Of a stretch of 64,000 bases of DNA, positions 38,120 to 47,666 are shown one piece after another. The number at the start of each line of letters is the position of its first letter. Position 1 is the first letter of the stretch. The notes under the pieces were generated by a model. It did not search any database. It saw nothing but the letters and a program-made list of their open reading frames with translations, and was not told the origin of the DNA. This DNA comes from Streptobacillus moniliformis DSM 12112 (lineage in GTDB: Bacteria > Fusobacteriota > Fusobacteriia > Fusobacteriales > Leptotrichiaceae), in the NCBI RefSeq assembly GCF_000024565.1, contig NC_013515.1:186001-250000 (forward strand), written 5' to 3'. The position numbers and the translations under genes are program-made.

Positions 38120-39568
38120 ATGAAAAAAACATTAAGTTTAGGATTATTACTTTTTTCTATACAAGCATTAGCTTGTACAGGGTTTATTGCAGGTCGTGAT
38201 GCAACTGTTGATGGATCTATGATTTATGCTAGAAATGAAGATCTTAAAGGAGTTAATCCTAAAAAATTTATGATAGTTGAAGCCAAAAAATATAAGTCAG
38301 GGGAAATGTTCATAAATCCAGATACAGGATTTAAATGGTCTTACCCTAAAAAAGCATTAAGACATAGCTTAATTCCTGATGCTGATCCGAGTTATGGAAT
38401 ATTTGGAGAAGCTGGGATTAATGAACTAGGAGTAAGTGTTTCTGCAACAGTTTCAGCAAATGCTAATGAACAAATTCTTAAATTAGATCCATATGTAAAA
38501 GGTGGATTAACAGAACCAGATATAGCTTCACTTGTATTAATGCAGGCTAAAACTGCAAGACATGCAGTAGAAATTATTGCAGAAATAGTTGAAAAAGTTG
38601 GGGCTGGAGAAGGTAATGTTATAGTATTTGCAGATAAAAATGAAATGTGGTATATGGAAATTTATACTGGACATCAATATACAGCAGTTAAAGTACCTAA
38701 TGATGTCTATGCAGTAATTCCAAATGCTTTCTATTTAGGAAGTTATAATTTTAAAGATAAAGATGTAATTTCTTCTAAAGATATAGAAAAATTACCTGAA
38801 AGTAATGGACTAGCAAAGACAGTTGATGGTAAATTCCATTTAGCTTTAACATATAGGGAAATACATTCTAAATATAACTATGATAGAATAGCTATGGGAC
38901 AAAATCTTTTCTGTCCATTATTACCAGTAGAACATAATAGTGAAATAGCTTATGAACTTTTTAGAAAACCAGATAAGAAAATATCTGTTAAAGATGTAAT
39001 GAATTTTTTAAGATACAGATATACAGGGACAGAATATGATGTAGATACTGTTGATAATAAAGGGAAAATAAGAGCTATAGGAACAGATACTAATTTAGAA
39101 GCACATATATTCCAAATTAGAGAAAATGCTCCTACAGTTATGTGGTTAGCTATGGGAACAGTAGAACATTCAGTATTTGTTCCATATTATGAATATATAA
39201 CTAAGACACATAAGAGCTACACAGCAGATGCAAAAGAATTTAATAGAGATTCTATGTATTGGGCAATGAAAGGACTTCATATACTTGCAAGAGAAGATAG
39301 AATCAGATATGGTTTAGGTGTAAAAACTTATTGGGATAAAGTGGAAAATGATTTTATTACAATGTTAAAAGAAGAAGATAAGATTATAAATTCTAAAAAA
39401 GGATTAGATAAAATTAGATATGCAAACAAACTTGGATTGATGAAAGCAGAAAATGTTAAAAAAGATGCTGATAAAATGTTTAATCAATTGATGTATTTTA
39501 AAGGCAGTATGACAGATATGACAATTCAAGGTAAAAATAAGAATGCCAAATTCGAGTATAAAAAATAA
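38120..39568 (+). CDS. Secreted C69-family dipeptidase
   Basis: The 482-residue protein is an Ntn-hydrolase related to dipeptidase PepD/PipD. A signal peptide (1-18) ends ...IQALA, immediately followed by Cys19 in ACTGFIAGRDATVDGSMIYA, the conserved N-terminal CTxxxxG...DGS..ARNED layout. In this family the exposed Cys is the catalytic nucleophile. Cleavage by signal peptidase could thus mature the enzyme directly; in cytosolic PepD enzymes the Cys follows the start Met or a short propeptide. Predicted location is periplasm or outside. It sits just after the arc genes, behind a leaky hairpin, so it may supply arginine from peptides. AGGAGG precedes the ATG. Confidence 0.9.
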   Translation: MKKTLSLGLLLFSIQALACTGFIAGRDATVDGSMIYARNEDLKGVNPKKFMIVEAKKYKSGEMFINPDTGFKWSYPKKALRHSLIPDADPSYGIFGEAGINELGVSVSATVSANANEQILKLDPYVKGGLTEPDIASLVLMQAKTARHAVEIIAEIVEKVGAGEGNVIVFADKNEMWYMEIYTGHQYTAVKVPNDVYAVIPNAFYLGSYNFKDKDVISSKDIEKLPESNGLAKTVDGKFHLALTYREIHSKYNYDRIAMGQNLFCPLLPVEHNSEIAYELFRKPDKKISVKDVMNFLRYRYTGTEYDVDTVDNKGKIRAIGTDTNLEAHIFQIRENAPTVMWLAMGTVEHSVFVPYYEYITKTHKSYTADAKEFNRDSMYWAMKGLHILAREDRIRYGLGVKTYWDKVENDFITMLKEEDKIINSKKGLDKIRYANKLGLMKAENVKKDADKMFNQLMYFKGSMTDMTIQGKNKNAKFEYKK

Positions 39569-39585
39569 AGTGTAGTAATTAGTTT

Positions 39586-39620
39586 AAAGGAATTATCTTT
39601 AATTTAGGTAATTCCTTTTA
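39586..39620 (+). terminator. Rho-independent terminator after the dipeptidase gene
   Basis: AAAGGAATTA (39586-39595) pairs with TAATTCCTTT (39609-39618), followed by TAATTTTAATT. Confidence 0.8.
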
Positions 39621-39729
39621 ATTTTAATTGTATTTATCTGATAAAAAAATTATGGCTTTTATTGGATAGGAATAAAAGATTTAATGAATAGAGTGTAGTA
39701 TTAAAAATATATACTAAATTCCAAAATCA

Positions 39730-39758
39730 TTGCTTTTTTTAAAATATGAATGTATAAT
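39730..39758 (+). promoter_or_regulatory. Promoter of the S6 autotransporter gene, no poly-G
   Basis: TTGCTT (39730-39735) and TATAAT (39753-39758) with a 17-bp spacer rich in T and A. Unlike the TAA promoters it has no G run. Confidence 0.65.
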
Positions 39759-39847
39759 TATTGTGGGAAAATAAGAGGGTATTAGTTATAGTTTAAAATT
39801 AGATAATAAATATGATATTAAGTATTATTGTGGTTGAAGGGATAGTT

Positions 39848-42800
39848 ATGGACTATAAACACAGATTATTATTAATCCTTGTACTAACTGGTGAAATTGG
39901 GATTTCAAATTTAGCCAGACATGATATGAATTGGGAAGATTATGAAGATTTTGCAATGAATAGAGGTAAATATTCTATTGGTAGAGAAAAAGTTAAAGTC
40001 TATAAAAAAGATGGGACAGAATCAGGAGAAATATCAGCACCTATTCCCAATTTTGATGGTGTAGTTGATACAGGAAACTTTGCTTTATGGGGAGATTCTC
40101 AAATCTTATCAGGAGTACATCATGTTGCTCCACCCAAAAACTTTACTTTTTCAAAAAGACATTTTAGAAATGATGTAGAACTTTTTGAGGGATATAAAAA
40201 ATTAAGCTTAGATGATAAATATACAAAATTTTCTGAAAGTATTGAGGTAGCTCATAGACAAAAAGTTGAGATAGATTATGCACTAGTAAGAACAGACAGA
40301 ATAGCTTTTGATGCTTATGTTTCAGAGGGAATAACTAAAGACCAATGGAAGAAAATAGGGATAGGAGATTTAGTTGCAAGAGTAGGTAGAGGATTAAATA
40401 GAGTAGCATATGATAATGGAGTAGAAAAAGATATAGATAAAGACCATCATTTTGCTGGTGGATTAAATAAGATAACAGGTAGAAAAAAAACGGGATTAAA
40501 TCAAGATTTACAAACATCTTTAGAAAAAACTGCTAAAACTCCTCTTGATTCAGGAGCAAAAAAAGGAGACAGTGGTTCTCCACTTTTTTGGTGGGATGAG
40601 ACAAATAAAAAATGGCTTATAGCAGGAAGTCTTAGTAGAGGGGATGCAGTAGGAGGATATGGTAAAAAGCTATACTATTTAGCTCATCTTTCTTCATATG
40701 AAGATTTAAAAAAGAGTACAACAGATAAAGAAATTACTACAGAAACAGAAGGGGATGTAAAATTTGAAAATGGAGTTTTAAAAGTTGGCAATGAGGAAAG
40801 AAAATTTAAGAATAAAGAAACTATAAGTGTTAATGGAAATAATACTACTAAAAATCAAATATTTAATAAAAAAGGTTTAGAGGTTAAAGTAGAGGGAAAT
40901 ACAAATACTTATGCAGCAAGACTTGAATTTAAAGAAGATACAACTTTGAAAGGCAGTGGAACATTAGAAACTGCTGGTTTTGTCGTGCATAAAAATAAGA
41001 CTTTAACATACGATATATCATCTAATACTTCATCTACTAAAGGAGAAACTAAAAAGATAACTGTTAGAAAAGTAGGTGAGGGGAAATTAGTTATTAAAAG
41101 TACAGGTAAGAATATAGAACATTTAAATTTAGGTGGAGGAGAGACAGTATTTGAAAACTCCATTGATAATCCTGTTGCTGATAATATTAGATTAGCACAA
41201 GGTGCAAAACTTACAATAACTAAAGAAAGTCAAATAAAAGATAGTAATGTAATGTTTGGTCATAGAGGTGGAACTTTAAATTTAAATGGAACAGATTTAG
41301 AGTTTAAAGATATTTATCATATGGACAAAGATGCTAAGATAGTAAATGATAAAGAAGGAAAAGATTCTAAAAAATCAACATTTACATTTACCCCTAATAG
41401 TGGTAAAAGAGTATTTTTAGGAAGCTTTAAAGGTAATTTAGATTTAGTGTATAAGGGTGCTGAAGATAAAAATAATGATAATAAAAGTGAATGGTCAATA
41501 AGAAGTGAAAATACAGATATTACTGGTAAATTTGATATTGAAAAAGGTTATGTGAAAATTGAGGGAGATAATGTTATACATGGCTCTGATGATACAAAAT
41601 CTGAAAACACAATAGTTTATGAAGATGAATATAGAGAAACTAAATTTAAATCAAAAACTATTAATATTAAAAGTTCATCAACATTATCAGTTGGTAGAGC
41701 AACTGAAGTTGAGTCAGATATTAATGTTGAAGAAAAATCTACATTAGAAATGAATCTATTAGGAAAGGTTGTAGATAGACCTACTCCATATGAGGGAGCT
41801 AAGACAGAAAAACAAATTAATGAAACTGTAATTAAGGGAAAGATAGATTTTAAAGGTAATAACAAAAGTGATACTAACACTAATGTTTCTAATTACAACT
41901 TTAAGGCAAATATTGAGAATAACCATTCATCTATAATAGAATCAAAAATTACTGGTACTATTAAGGCGATAAAAAAAGGAACAGGACTACTTTATTTAAA
42001 AAATGACAATAATACAGGTTTAAGTGGTAGTATTGATGTTGAGGGTGGAAAATTAAAAGTTAAAAAAGAAGAAACTTTAGGAAGTACTAAAACCTTATTA
42101 AAAGATAGTTCTGTACTTGAAGTAGAAGAAAACGATAAATTAGAAACTTTACTTGATAAGCTTGATAAAACTTCAACAGGAGTTCTAAGCTTAGGAAAAA
42201 GTATTACAAATATTGATGCCAAGTATAAAGAATATTCTAATCTGTATTTAGGAAGTAGTCAAAATATTACTATAGGAGAAGAAAATAGTCCTATAGATTC
42301 AAGTATTAGCACTTTAAATTTAGGTGGAGATAATGGAACAGTAACCTTAAAAGGACTTGATAAATCAAAGAATATATCTAAAATAAATGCAGGAGATGGA
42401 GAAAATAGAGGAACTGTAGTAATAGATAAAATAGGAAAAGAGAATAATAACTTAGAAATAGATGCAAAAAAAGGAATAAACTTAAAAATTAATAATAATG
42501 AAAATAATAATAGTAAAATTATTAATTTAGGTTATGGTGCTAGTATAGATAGTAAACATAAATCTCTTTTAAAAGATAATTCAGAGGGAGTATTGTATTT
42601 AGAAAATGATTTAGAAGAAACTATTAGTAATGATAAACTAGCTATAGGAGTAGCTAAAAGTAAAGAAGTAACTTTAAATGAAGATAAATCTGGTAATAAT
42701 AAATATTATTTTTCTGGAGAGGGAAAACTAGGAATTAATCATAAACTTAATAATAAAGAACTAGTTGTAGACGGTCAACATTTTTCAGGTGGAGTAGTTG

Positions 42801-45800
42801 AACTTAAACAAAATTCAGAAAACTATAAAGGTGATGTTACTGTTATGGGAAATAAAGAGGGTAAAAATGATGGTAATATTACTTTAAAACTAGGTAGTGA
42901 TAATGCTTTAGGGAAAAACAATAAAGTATTGCTTAAAGATGGTGGAATATTAGATTTAAATGGTAAAAATTTAGAAGCTAAGATAGATGAGAATAATAAC
43001 AAGCATGGAAGCATAATAAATAAAAATGAAAAATACTCTACTTTAAAAGTAAGTGTTGAAGATAAAGATTTAAAATTTAATAATAAAATATCAGGTAATG
43101 TTAATATAGTTAAAAAAGGAAACTCAGCTATAGAATTTACTAATGAAGATAATAAATTTAATGAGGATAAAAAAGCTAATATATATATTAAAGAGGGACA
43201 ATTAAACTACTATAACTCAAAATCTTTAAAAAATGCTAATGTTCATATAGAAGATAATACAGTATTAAATACTAAAACAGAACAAATTAGTTCTGAAATT
43301 ACTGCAAATGGTGGAACTATAAAGGTTAATTCACCAACAGATAAAGAAAAAGATAGTAAAGCTACTAATTTCTCTAAATTAACATTAAAAAAGGACTTAG
43401 TTGTTGAGGGAACTAAGAGTGATGATAAAAGTAAGGTTACATATAGTGAAATTAATTTAGGTGGAAAAAAACTTACATTAAAAAATCAAATTGTAGAAAA
43501 TGCAGATATATATGAAAATGGTAATAATAGTGGAGAGGTAATACTTGAAAACTCAACTTATTATGAAGAGGGAGCAAGAAATGAAGCTCTGTATGAAAAA
43601 AATGTTAATGAGATTTTATACAGTAAAAGTGTTTCTAAAATTACATTAAATAATTCAGATTTAGTATTAAAAAATTATAGAAGTATAGGAAGTTATGCAA
43701 ATACTGGTCAAGCAGTTGACATTGAGGTAAATGGAAAATCTAAAATAACCAATCTCAGACAAAATGATATTGTTGGAACAACAAATTTAAAGAATACAAT
43801 AGATATTAAAGAAAATGCTTCTTTAACTTTAGGACTAAATGATAAAAATGATAATTCTTCTTTTGTTGTAAATTCTAAGATTAAAGGAAAAGGAAAATTA
43901 ATACTTGAGCAAACTAATAAAGGTAGTATAACTATAAAGAATAACTTTAAAGATTTTACTGGAAGTATAGAAGCAAATGAAAATTCTAAAGATAAAGAAT
44001 TTAAATTTGACATTGATTCGGCAAATGAAGAAGATAGAATACTAGGGTATAAGTTTATTAGTGGTAAATACTCTAATATTACTAATAAATCAATAGGATT
44101 TAAAAACATTAAAGAGTTTACAGGAGAGATTAGTAGTAAGGGAGATGTATTATTAATAGGTAAAGATGCACTTACAACTAAGGGTAAAATATCATTACAG
44201 GATAATAAGAATGTAATTTTTAAAGCTGATGAAGATTCAGTAATGGATAAGATGAATATAGAGGCTACTGGTAGTTCTAAAATAGTTAAACAAGGTTCAA
44301 AAAATCTTACTATTAATGATATAACTACAAAAAATATTAAAGAAGTTGATATTGAGGCTGGAACTTTAACTATTAAAAAAGACATATTTAATAATTCAGA
44401 TGATAGTAAATATAACTTAAATAATAAAAGTAAATTAGTTGCTGAATTTACAGAAACTGGTGAAATTAAATCAAGCATAACAGGAGCAGGAGATTTTGTA
44501 CAAAAAGGGTCTAAAGTTACAATTAATTCTAAAAATTTAAATAATACTGGTAATTTAGAATTAAATAGTGAACTTGATTTAAAATTAGATAATGATACAA
44601 CTTTAAAACAAGAACTAATTGGAAATGAGAGTGGAAAATTAAATATATCTAGTTCAGATGCTAATAAAACTAATGAATTAGAGATAAATAAAGAAATATC
44701 TAAATTTAAAGGAACTATTAATTTAAGTAGTGGAAATTTAGCATTAAATCTTCAAAATGGTGTGGTTAATAATAAGATAACAGGAGATAAAGTACTATAT
44801 AATAAAAATGAAAGTCAACTAACTTTAAATAATGTAGAAGAGTTTAAAGGTACAGTTGAATCACAAAAAGGTGATGTTTTGTTTTACTTAATAAATAAGA
44901 CTAGTATTTCTAAATATGTTATAGGATCTGGTGGTGATATTAAGATTAATAACACTAAAGATATTGATTTAAGTGATAAATCATTTGAAAATAAAGGAAA
45001 TAAATCATTAATTAAATCAGGAGATTCTAAATTAACTTTAGGTGCAAATAGTTTAAAGGATATCAAAAACATATCTGTAGATAAAGGTACTTTATTTTTA
45101 AATAATATGAATACTAATAATTATACTGAAAAGATAGAGGCAAGTATAACGGTTAAGAAAGATGCTAGTTTAGAAGTTTCAGATAAGATATATATTAAAT
45201 CAATTACAAATTCAGGAAATATTGCAGTTGGAGATAAAAGCTTAAAAATAGCTGATTATACTTCAAATGGTGGAGAGTTTAACATTAAGTTAAATGAAGA
45301 TAATAAAAATTTACTTGAGATTGAAAAATCAAATAAAGATGTAAATGCTAAAGTTGAAATTAGCAAAGAAACACTAGATAAAATAATTAAAGATGATAAA
45401 AAGCTAAATGTTGCAAAAATTGCAGATCATAATTTAAATATTACAAATCTTTCAAAATATGAGAGTGTCTATGAACTTGATGTAAAAAAAGACACTGATG
45501 ATATTTTTAAAATATATTCTATGATTAAAACTAATGTGTTAAATAAGCTATACATGTTTAATGAATTAGATTTAATTAATGATATGAGTAATGAATTAAA
45601 ATATAGAAATGTTATTGAAGCAAATTATGTAAGTTATAATAAAATAGATAAAGATTATTTAAAACTTAATAATACAGATTACAAGAATAAATTACATTCT
45701 AATGGTGTAGAAATTAACTTTGAGAAAGCTAATGATATGAGTGAGTTTAAGCTTTCAGGTGGATTTAATTTCAAAGTATTAGGAAGTAGTTTAACTACTG

Positions 45801-46390
45801 ATGTTAAAGGAAAAGATCCATTTACTAAAACACTTGTTAATATAGGGGCAGTACCTAAGTTAGGAATAAAATATAAGGTTATTGATGTTAATTTAGGATT
45901 AGGATTAAATACAGTAATAGTAAATAACAGAAATAGTAAGGATAGTTTAGTATATTTAAATAATTCATTAAATGTAGGAATAAATCCTAGCTTTAAGATA
46001 AACGATGATTTTAATATAAGGTATTTAAATAGATTTGGATATAAGATAAATGCTTTAATTGGAAAAAGTGAGAATCTAATAGAAAATTATAACATATCAC
46101 ATAAAAAGCCTATTAGTATATATTATGAAACAGGAGTTAAATTAGAACATAAATATGTAGATTTCTTTAGTAAGGCTAATTTGGAATATAATTGGTCAAG
46201 ATATGAAATTTCTAATAATGGACAAAGTGTAAACAATAGTTTTAAAGATGATTGGAGAATTAATATAAAGACGGGGTTTGAGTTTAAACCAACTGATAGA
46301 ATATATATGAATTTAGATTTTGATGCAAATTTATACCAAAAATCATACGGTAAATATATATTTAGATTAGGAACGGGATATAATTGGTAA
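39848..46390 (+). CDS. S6-family serine protease autotransporter
   Basis: From ATG 39848, which follows AAGGGA at five bases, the protein has 2180 residues and starts with a signal peptide (MDYKHRLLLILVLTGEIG...). An upstream in-frame ATG at 39812 would put a hydrophobic but badly placed extension in front. The protease domain (about 20-300) shows the chymotrypsin-like triad of IgA1-protease/SPATE enzymes: His91 or His92 (SGVHHVA), Asp143 (EIDYALVRTD) and Ser242 (KKGDSGSPLF). A very long Asn/Lys-rich beta-helical passenger with several autotransporter repeats follows. The last 280 or so residues form the beta-barrel, ending in an aromatic residue (GTGYNW) as expected for BAM-dependent insertion. 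It is a type Va secreted protease, possibly cleaving host proteins; the target is unknown. Confidence 0.92.
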   Translation: MDYKHRLLLILVLTGEIGISNLARHDMNWEDYEDFAMNRGKYSIGREKVKVYKKDGTESGEISAPIPNFDGVVDTGNFALWGDSQILSGVHHVAPPKNFTFSKRHFRNDVELFEGYKKLSLDDKYTKFSESIEVAHRQKVEIDYALVRTDRIAFDAYVSEGITKDQWKKIGIGDLVARVGRGLNRVAYDNGVEKDIDKDHHFAGGLNKITGRKKTGLNQDLQTSLEKTAKTPLDSGAKKGDSGSPLFWWDETNKKWLIAGSLSRGDAVGGYGKKLYYLAHLSSYEDLKKSTTDKEITTETEGDVKFENGVLKVGNEERKFKNKETISVNGNNTTKNQIFNKKGLEVKVEGNTNTYAARLEFKEDTTLKGSGTLETAGFVVHKNKTLTYDISSNTSSTKGETKKITVRKVGEGKLVIKSTGKNIEHLNLGGGETVFENSIDNPVADNIRLAQGAKLTITKESQIKDSNVMFGHRGGTLNLNGTDLEFKDIYHMDKDAKIVNDKEGKDSKKSTFTFTPNSGKRVFLGSFKGNLDLVYKGAEDKNNDNKSEWSIRSENTDITGKFDIEKGYVKIEGDNVIHGSDDTKSENTIVYEDEYRETKFKSKTINIKSSSTLSVGRATEVESDINVEEKSTLEMNLLGKVVDRPTPYEGAKTEKQINETVIKGKIDFKGNNKSDTNTNVSNYNFKANIENNHSSIIESKITGTIKAIKKGTGLLYLKNDNNTGLSGSIDVEGGKLKVKKEETLGSTKTLLKDSSVLEVEENDKLETLLDKLDKTSTGVLSLGKSITNIDAKYKEYSNLYLGSSQNITIGEENSPIDSSISTLNLGGDNGTVTLKGLDKSKNISKINAGDGENRGTVVIDKIGKENNNLEIDAKKGINLKINNNENNNSKIINLGYGASIDSKHKSLLKDNSEGVLYLENDLEETISNDKLAIGVAKSKEVTLNEDKSGNNKYYFSGEGKLGINHKLNNKELVVDGQHFSGGVVELKQNSENYKGDVTVMGNKEGKNDGNITLKLGSDNALGKNNKVLLKDGGILDLNGKNLEAKIDENNNKHGSIINKNEKYSTLKVSVEDKDLKFNNKISGNVNIVKKGNSAIEFTNEDNKFNEDKKANIYIKEGQLNYYNSKSLKNANVHIEDNTVLNTKTEQISSEITANGGTIKVNSPTDKEKDSKATNFSKLTLKKDLVVEGTKSDDKSKVTYSEINLGGKKLTLKNQIVENADIYENGNNSGEVILENSTYYEEGARNEALYEKNVNEILYSKSVSKITLNNSDLVLKNYRSIGSYANTGQAVDIEVNGKSKITNLRQNDIVGTTNLKNTIDIKENASLTLGLNDKNDNSSFVVNSKIKGKGKLILEQTNKGSITIKNNFKDFTGSIEANENSKDKEFKFDIDSANEEDRILGYKFISGKYSNITNKSIGFKNIKEFTGEISSKGDVLLIGKDALTTKGKISLQDNKNVIFKADEDSVMDKMNIEATGSSKIVKQGSKNLTINDITTKNIKEVDIEAGTLTIKKDIFNNSDDSKYNLNNKSKLVAEFTETGEIKSSITGAGDFVQKGSKVTINSKNLNNTGNLELNSELDLKLDNDTTLKQELIGNESGKLNISSSDANKTNELEINKEISKFKGTINLSSGNLALNLQNGVVNNKITGDKVLYNKNESQLTLNNVEEFKGTVESQKGDVLFYLINKTSISKYVIGSGGDIKINNTKDIDLSDKSFENKGNKSLIKSGDSKLTLGANSLKDIKNISVDKGTLFLNNMNTNNYTEKIEASITVKKDASLEVSDKIYIKSITNSGNIAVGDKSLKIADYTSNGGEFNIKLNEDNKNLLEIEKSNKDVNAKVEISKETLDKIIKDDKKLNVAKIADHNLNITNLSKYESVYELDVKKDTDDIFKIYSMIKTNVLNKLYMFNELDLINDMSNELKYRNVIEANYVSYNKIDKDYLKLNNTDYKNKLHSNGVEINFEKANDMSEFKLSGGFNFKVLGSSLTTDVKGKDPFTKTLVNIGAVPKLGIKYKVIDVNLGLGLNTVIVNNRNSKDSLVYLNNSLNVGINPSFKINDDFNIRYLNRFGYKINALIGKSENLIENYNISHKKPISIYYETGVKLEHKYVDFFSKANLEYNWSRYEISNNGQSVNNSFKDDWRINIKTGFEFKPTDRIYMNLDFDANLYQKSYGKYIFRLGTGYNW

Positions 46391-46446
46391 TACTTTTATG
46401 TCAAATAAAACTTAAACAAGATTTAAAAGATATTCGTAAATTTCAT

Positions 46447-46495
46447 AAGATGTTAAAGAATTGAAAATTTTCAATAAATTTAACATCTTTTTTTC
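46447..46495 (+). terminator. Rho-independent terminator after the S6 autotransporter
   Basis: AAGATGTTAAA (46447-46457) pairs with TTTAACATCTT (46479-46489); an inner palindrome TTGAAAATTTTCAA lies in the loop, and a run of T follows. Confidence 0.88.
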
Positions 46496-46534
46496 TTGAT
46501 TTATTTATAGACCTATTTTTAGGAATAAATTTTA

Positions 46535-46563
46535 TTGACAAATACATCTAAATACTGTATACT
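46535..46563 (+). promoter_or_regulatory. Promoter of the str/S10 ribosomal protein operon
   Basis: TTGACA (46535-46540), 17-bp spacer, TATACT (46558-46563). A strong promoter layout. A leader of about 210 bases separates it from rpsL. Confidence 0.85.
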
Positions 46564-46569
46564 TGTTTA

Positions 46570-46778
46570 GTACAACATACTTATGTTGTGGTTGGATATA
46601 TGTTTAAATTATTGTAATTTCTACTTTAAATGATGACATTTAGGGTAGTTTTCTTGTGTTTTTATTGTTAGAACGTCAATGGAACCACGAGGGAATATAG
46701 ACTTAAAAGTGGGTAGGAATATTATCACGATGATTTAACTATATATGAATAATTAAAATAAGTTTGGGAGGAGGAAAT
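46570..46778 (+). promoter_or_regulatory. Structured 5' leader of rpsL with attenuator-like hairpin
   Basis: The leader contains two stems. ACAACAT-ACTT-ATGTTGT lies near 46573-46590. A 12-bp stem pairs CTACTTTAAATG (46621-46632) with CATTTAGGGTAG (46637-46648), with two G-U pairs, a four-base loop, and TTTTCTTG directly after it, as in an intrinsic terminator. The following 120 bases contain a GGAACCACGAGGG segment and run up to GGGAGGAGG before the rpsL ATG. It may be a ribosomal-protein-binding or attenuation leader. No known Rfam family was recognised. Confidence 0.5.
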
Positions 46779-47150
46779 ATGCCTACAATTAATCAATTAG
46801 TAAGATTTGGTAGAAGCACATCTGAAAAGAAAAAGAAATCACCTGCGTTAAAAGGGAATCCACAAAAAAGGGGTGTTTGTGTAAGAGTATATACAACTAC
46901 ACCTAAAAAACCTAACTCAGCGTTAAGAAAAGTTGCAAGGGTTAAACTAGTTAATGGTATAGAGGTTACTGCATACATTCCAGGAATTGGACATAACCTA
47001 CAAGAACACTCTATCGTATTAATAAGAGGAGGAAGAACTAAGGATTTACCAGGGGTTAGATATAAGATAATAAGAGGAGCACTTGATACTGCGGGAGTTG
47101 TTAATAGAAAACAAGCAAGATCAAGATATGGAACTAAAAGACCTAAATAA
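46779..47150 (+). CDS. rpsL: Ribosomal protein S12
   Basis: The 123-residue protein of the small subunit decoding centre starts at ATG 46779 after GGGAGGAGG; the upstream in-frame TTG at 46764 lies before that site and is rejected. The universal motifs are present: [30 protein letters not shown] and [15 protein letters not shown]. The lysines in TPKKPNSA and in RTKDLPG that mutate in streptomycin resistance look wild type. First gene of rpsL-rpsG-fusA-tuf-rpsJ-rplC-rplD-rplW. Confidence 0.98.
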   Translation: MPTINQLVRFGRSTSEKKKKSPALKGNPQKRGVCVRVYTTTPKKPNSALRKVARVKLVNGIEVTAYIPGIGHNLQEHSIVLIRGGRTKDLPGVRYKIIRGALDTAGVVNRKQARSRYGTKRPK

Positions 47151-47181
47151 ATATAAATCATGAAAATGAAGGAGGCAAATC

Positions 47182-47652
47182 GTGTCAAGAAGAAAACAAG
47201 CTAAGAAAAGAGATGTTTTACCTGATTCAAAATTTAATGATATCATCGTAACTAAATTCATTAACGGATTAATGGTTGATGGTAAGAAATCAGTTGCAGA
47301 AAACATTTTTTATTCAGCAATAGAAGAAATTGAAAAAGAAACGAATGAATCAGGATATGAAATATTCAAGAGAGCTATGGAAAATGTAAAACCACAAGTA
47401 GAAGTTAGATCAAGAAGAATCGGAGGAGCTACTTATCAAGTTCCAGTAGAGGTTAGAAAAGAAAGACAACAAACTTTAGCTATTAGATGGTTAGTAAAAT
47501 ACACTAGAGATAGAAAAGAATATGGAATGATACTTAAACTTAAAAAAGAATTAATTGCTGCTGCAAATAATGAAGGTGGATCAATTAAGAAAAAAGATGA
47601 CACTTACAAAATGGCAGAAGCTAATAGGGCATTTGCTCATTACAAATGGTAA
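47182..47652 (+). CDS. rpsG: Ribosomal protein S7
   Basis: 156 residues, GTG start after AAGGAGG. It begins [14 protein letters not shown] and has [33 protein letters not shown] and a C-terminal NRAFAHYKW, all standard for S7, the 16S rRNA 3'-domain assembly protein. It lies 31 bases after rpsL. Confidence 0.98.
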   Translation: MSRRKQAKKRDVLPDSKFNDIIVTKFINGLMVDGKKSVAENIFYSAIEEIEKETNESGYEIFKRAMENVKPQVEVRSRRIGGATYQVPVEVRKERQQTLAIRWLVKYTRDRKEYGMILKLKKELIAAANNEGGSIKKKDDTYKMAEANRAFAHYKW

Positions 47653-47666
47653 TATAGGAGGAAATA

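Noticed and set aside
46793-47188. 131-codon minus-strand open frame over rpsL
   Set aside because: Shadow of the S12 gene, whose protein sequence is universally conserved on the plus strand.
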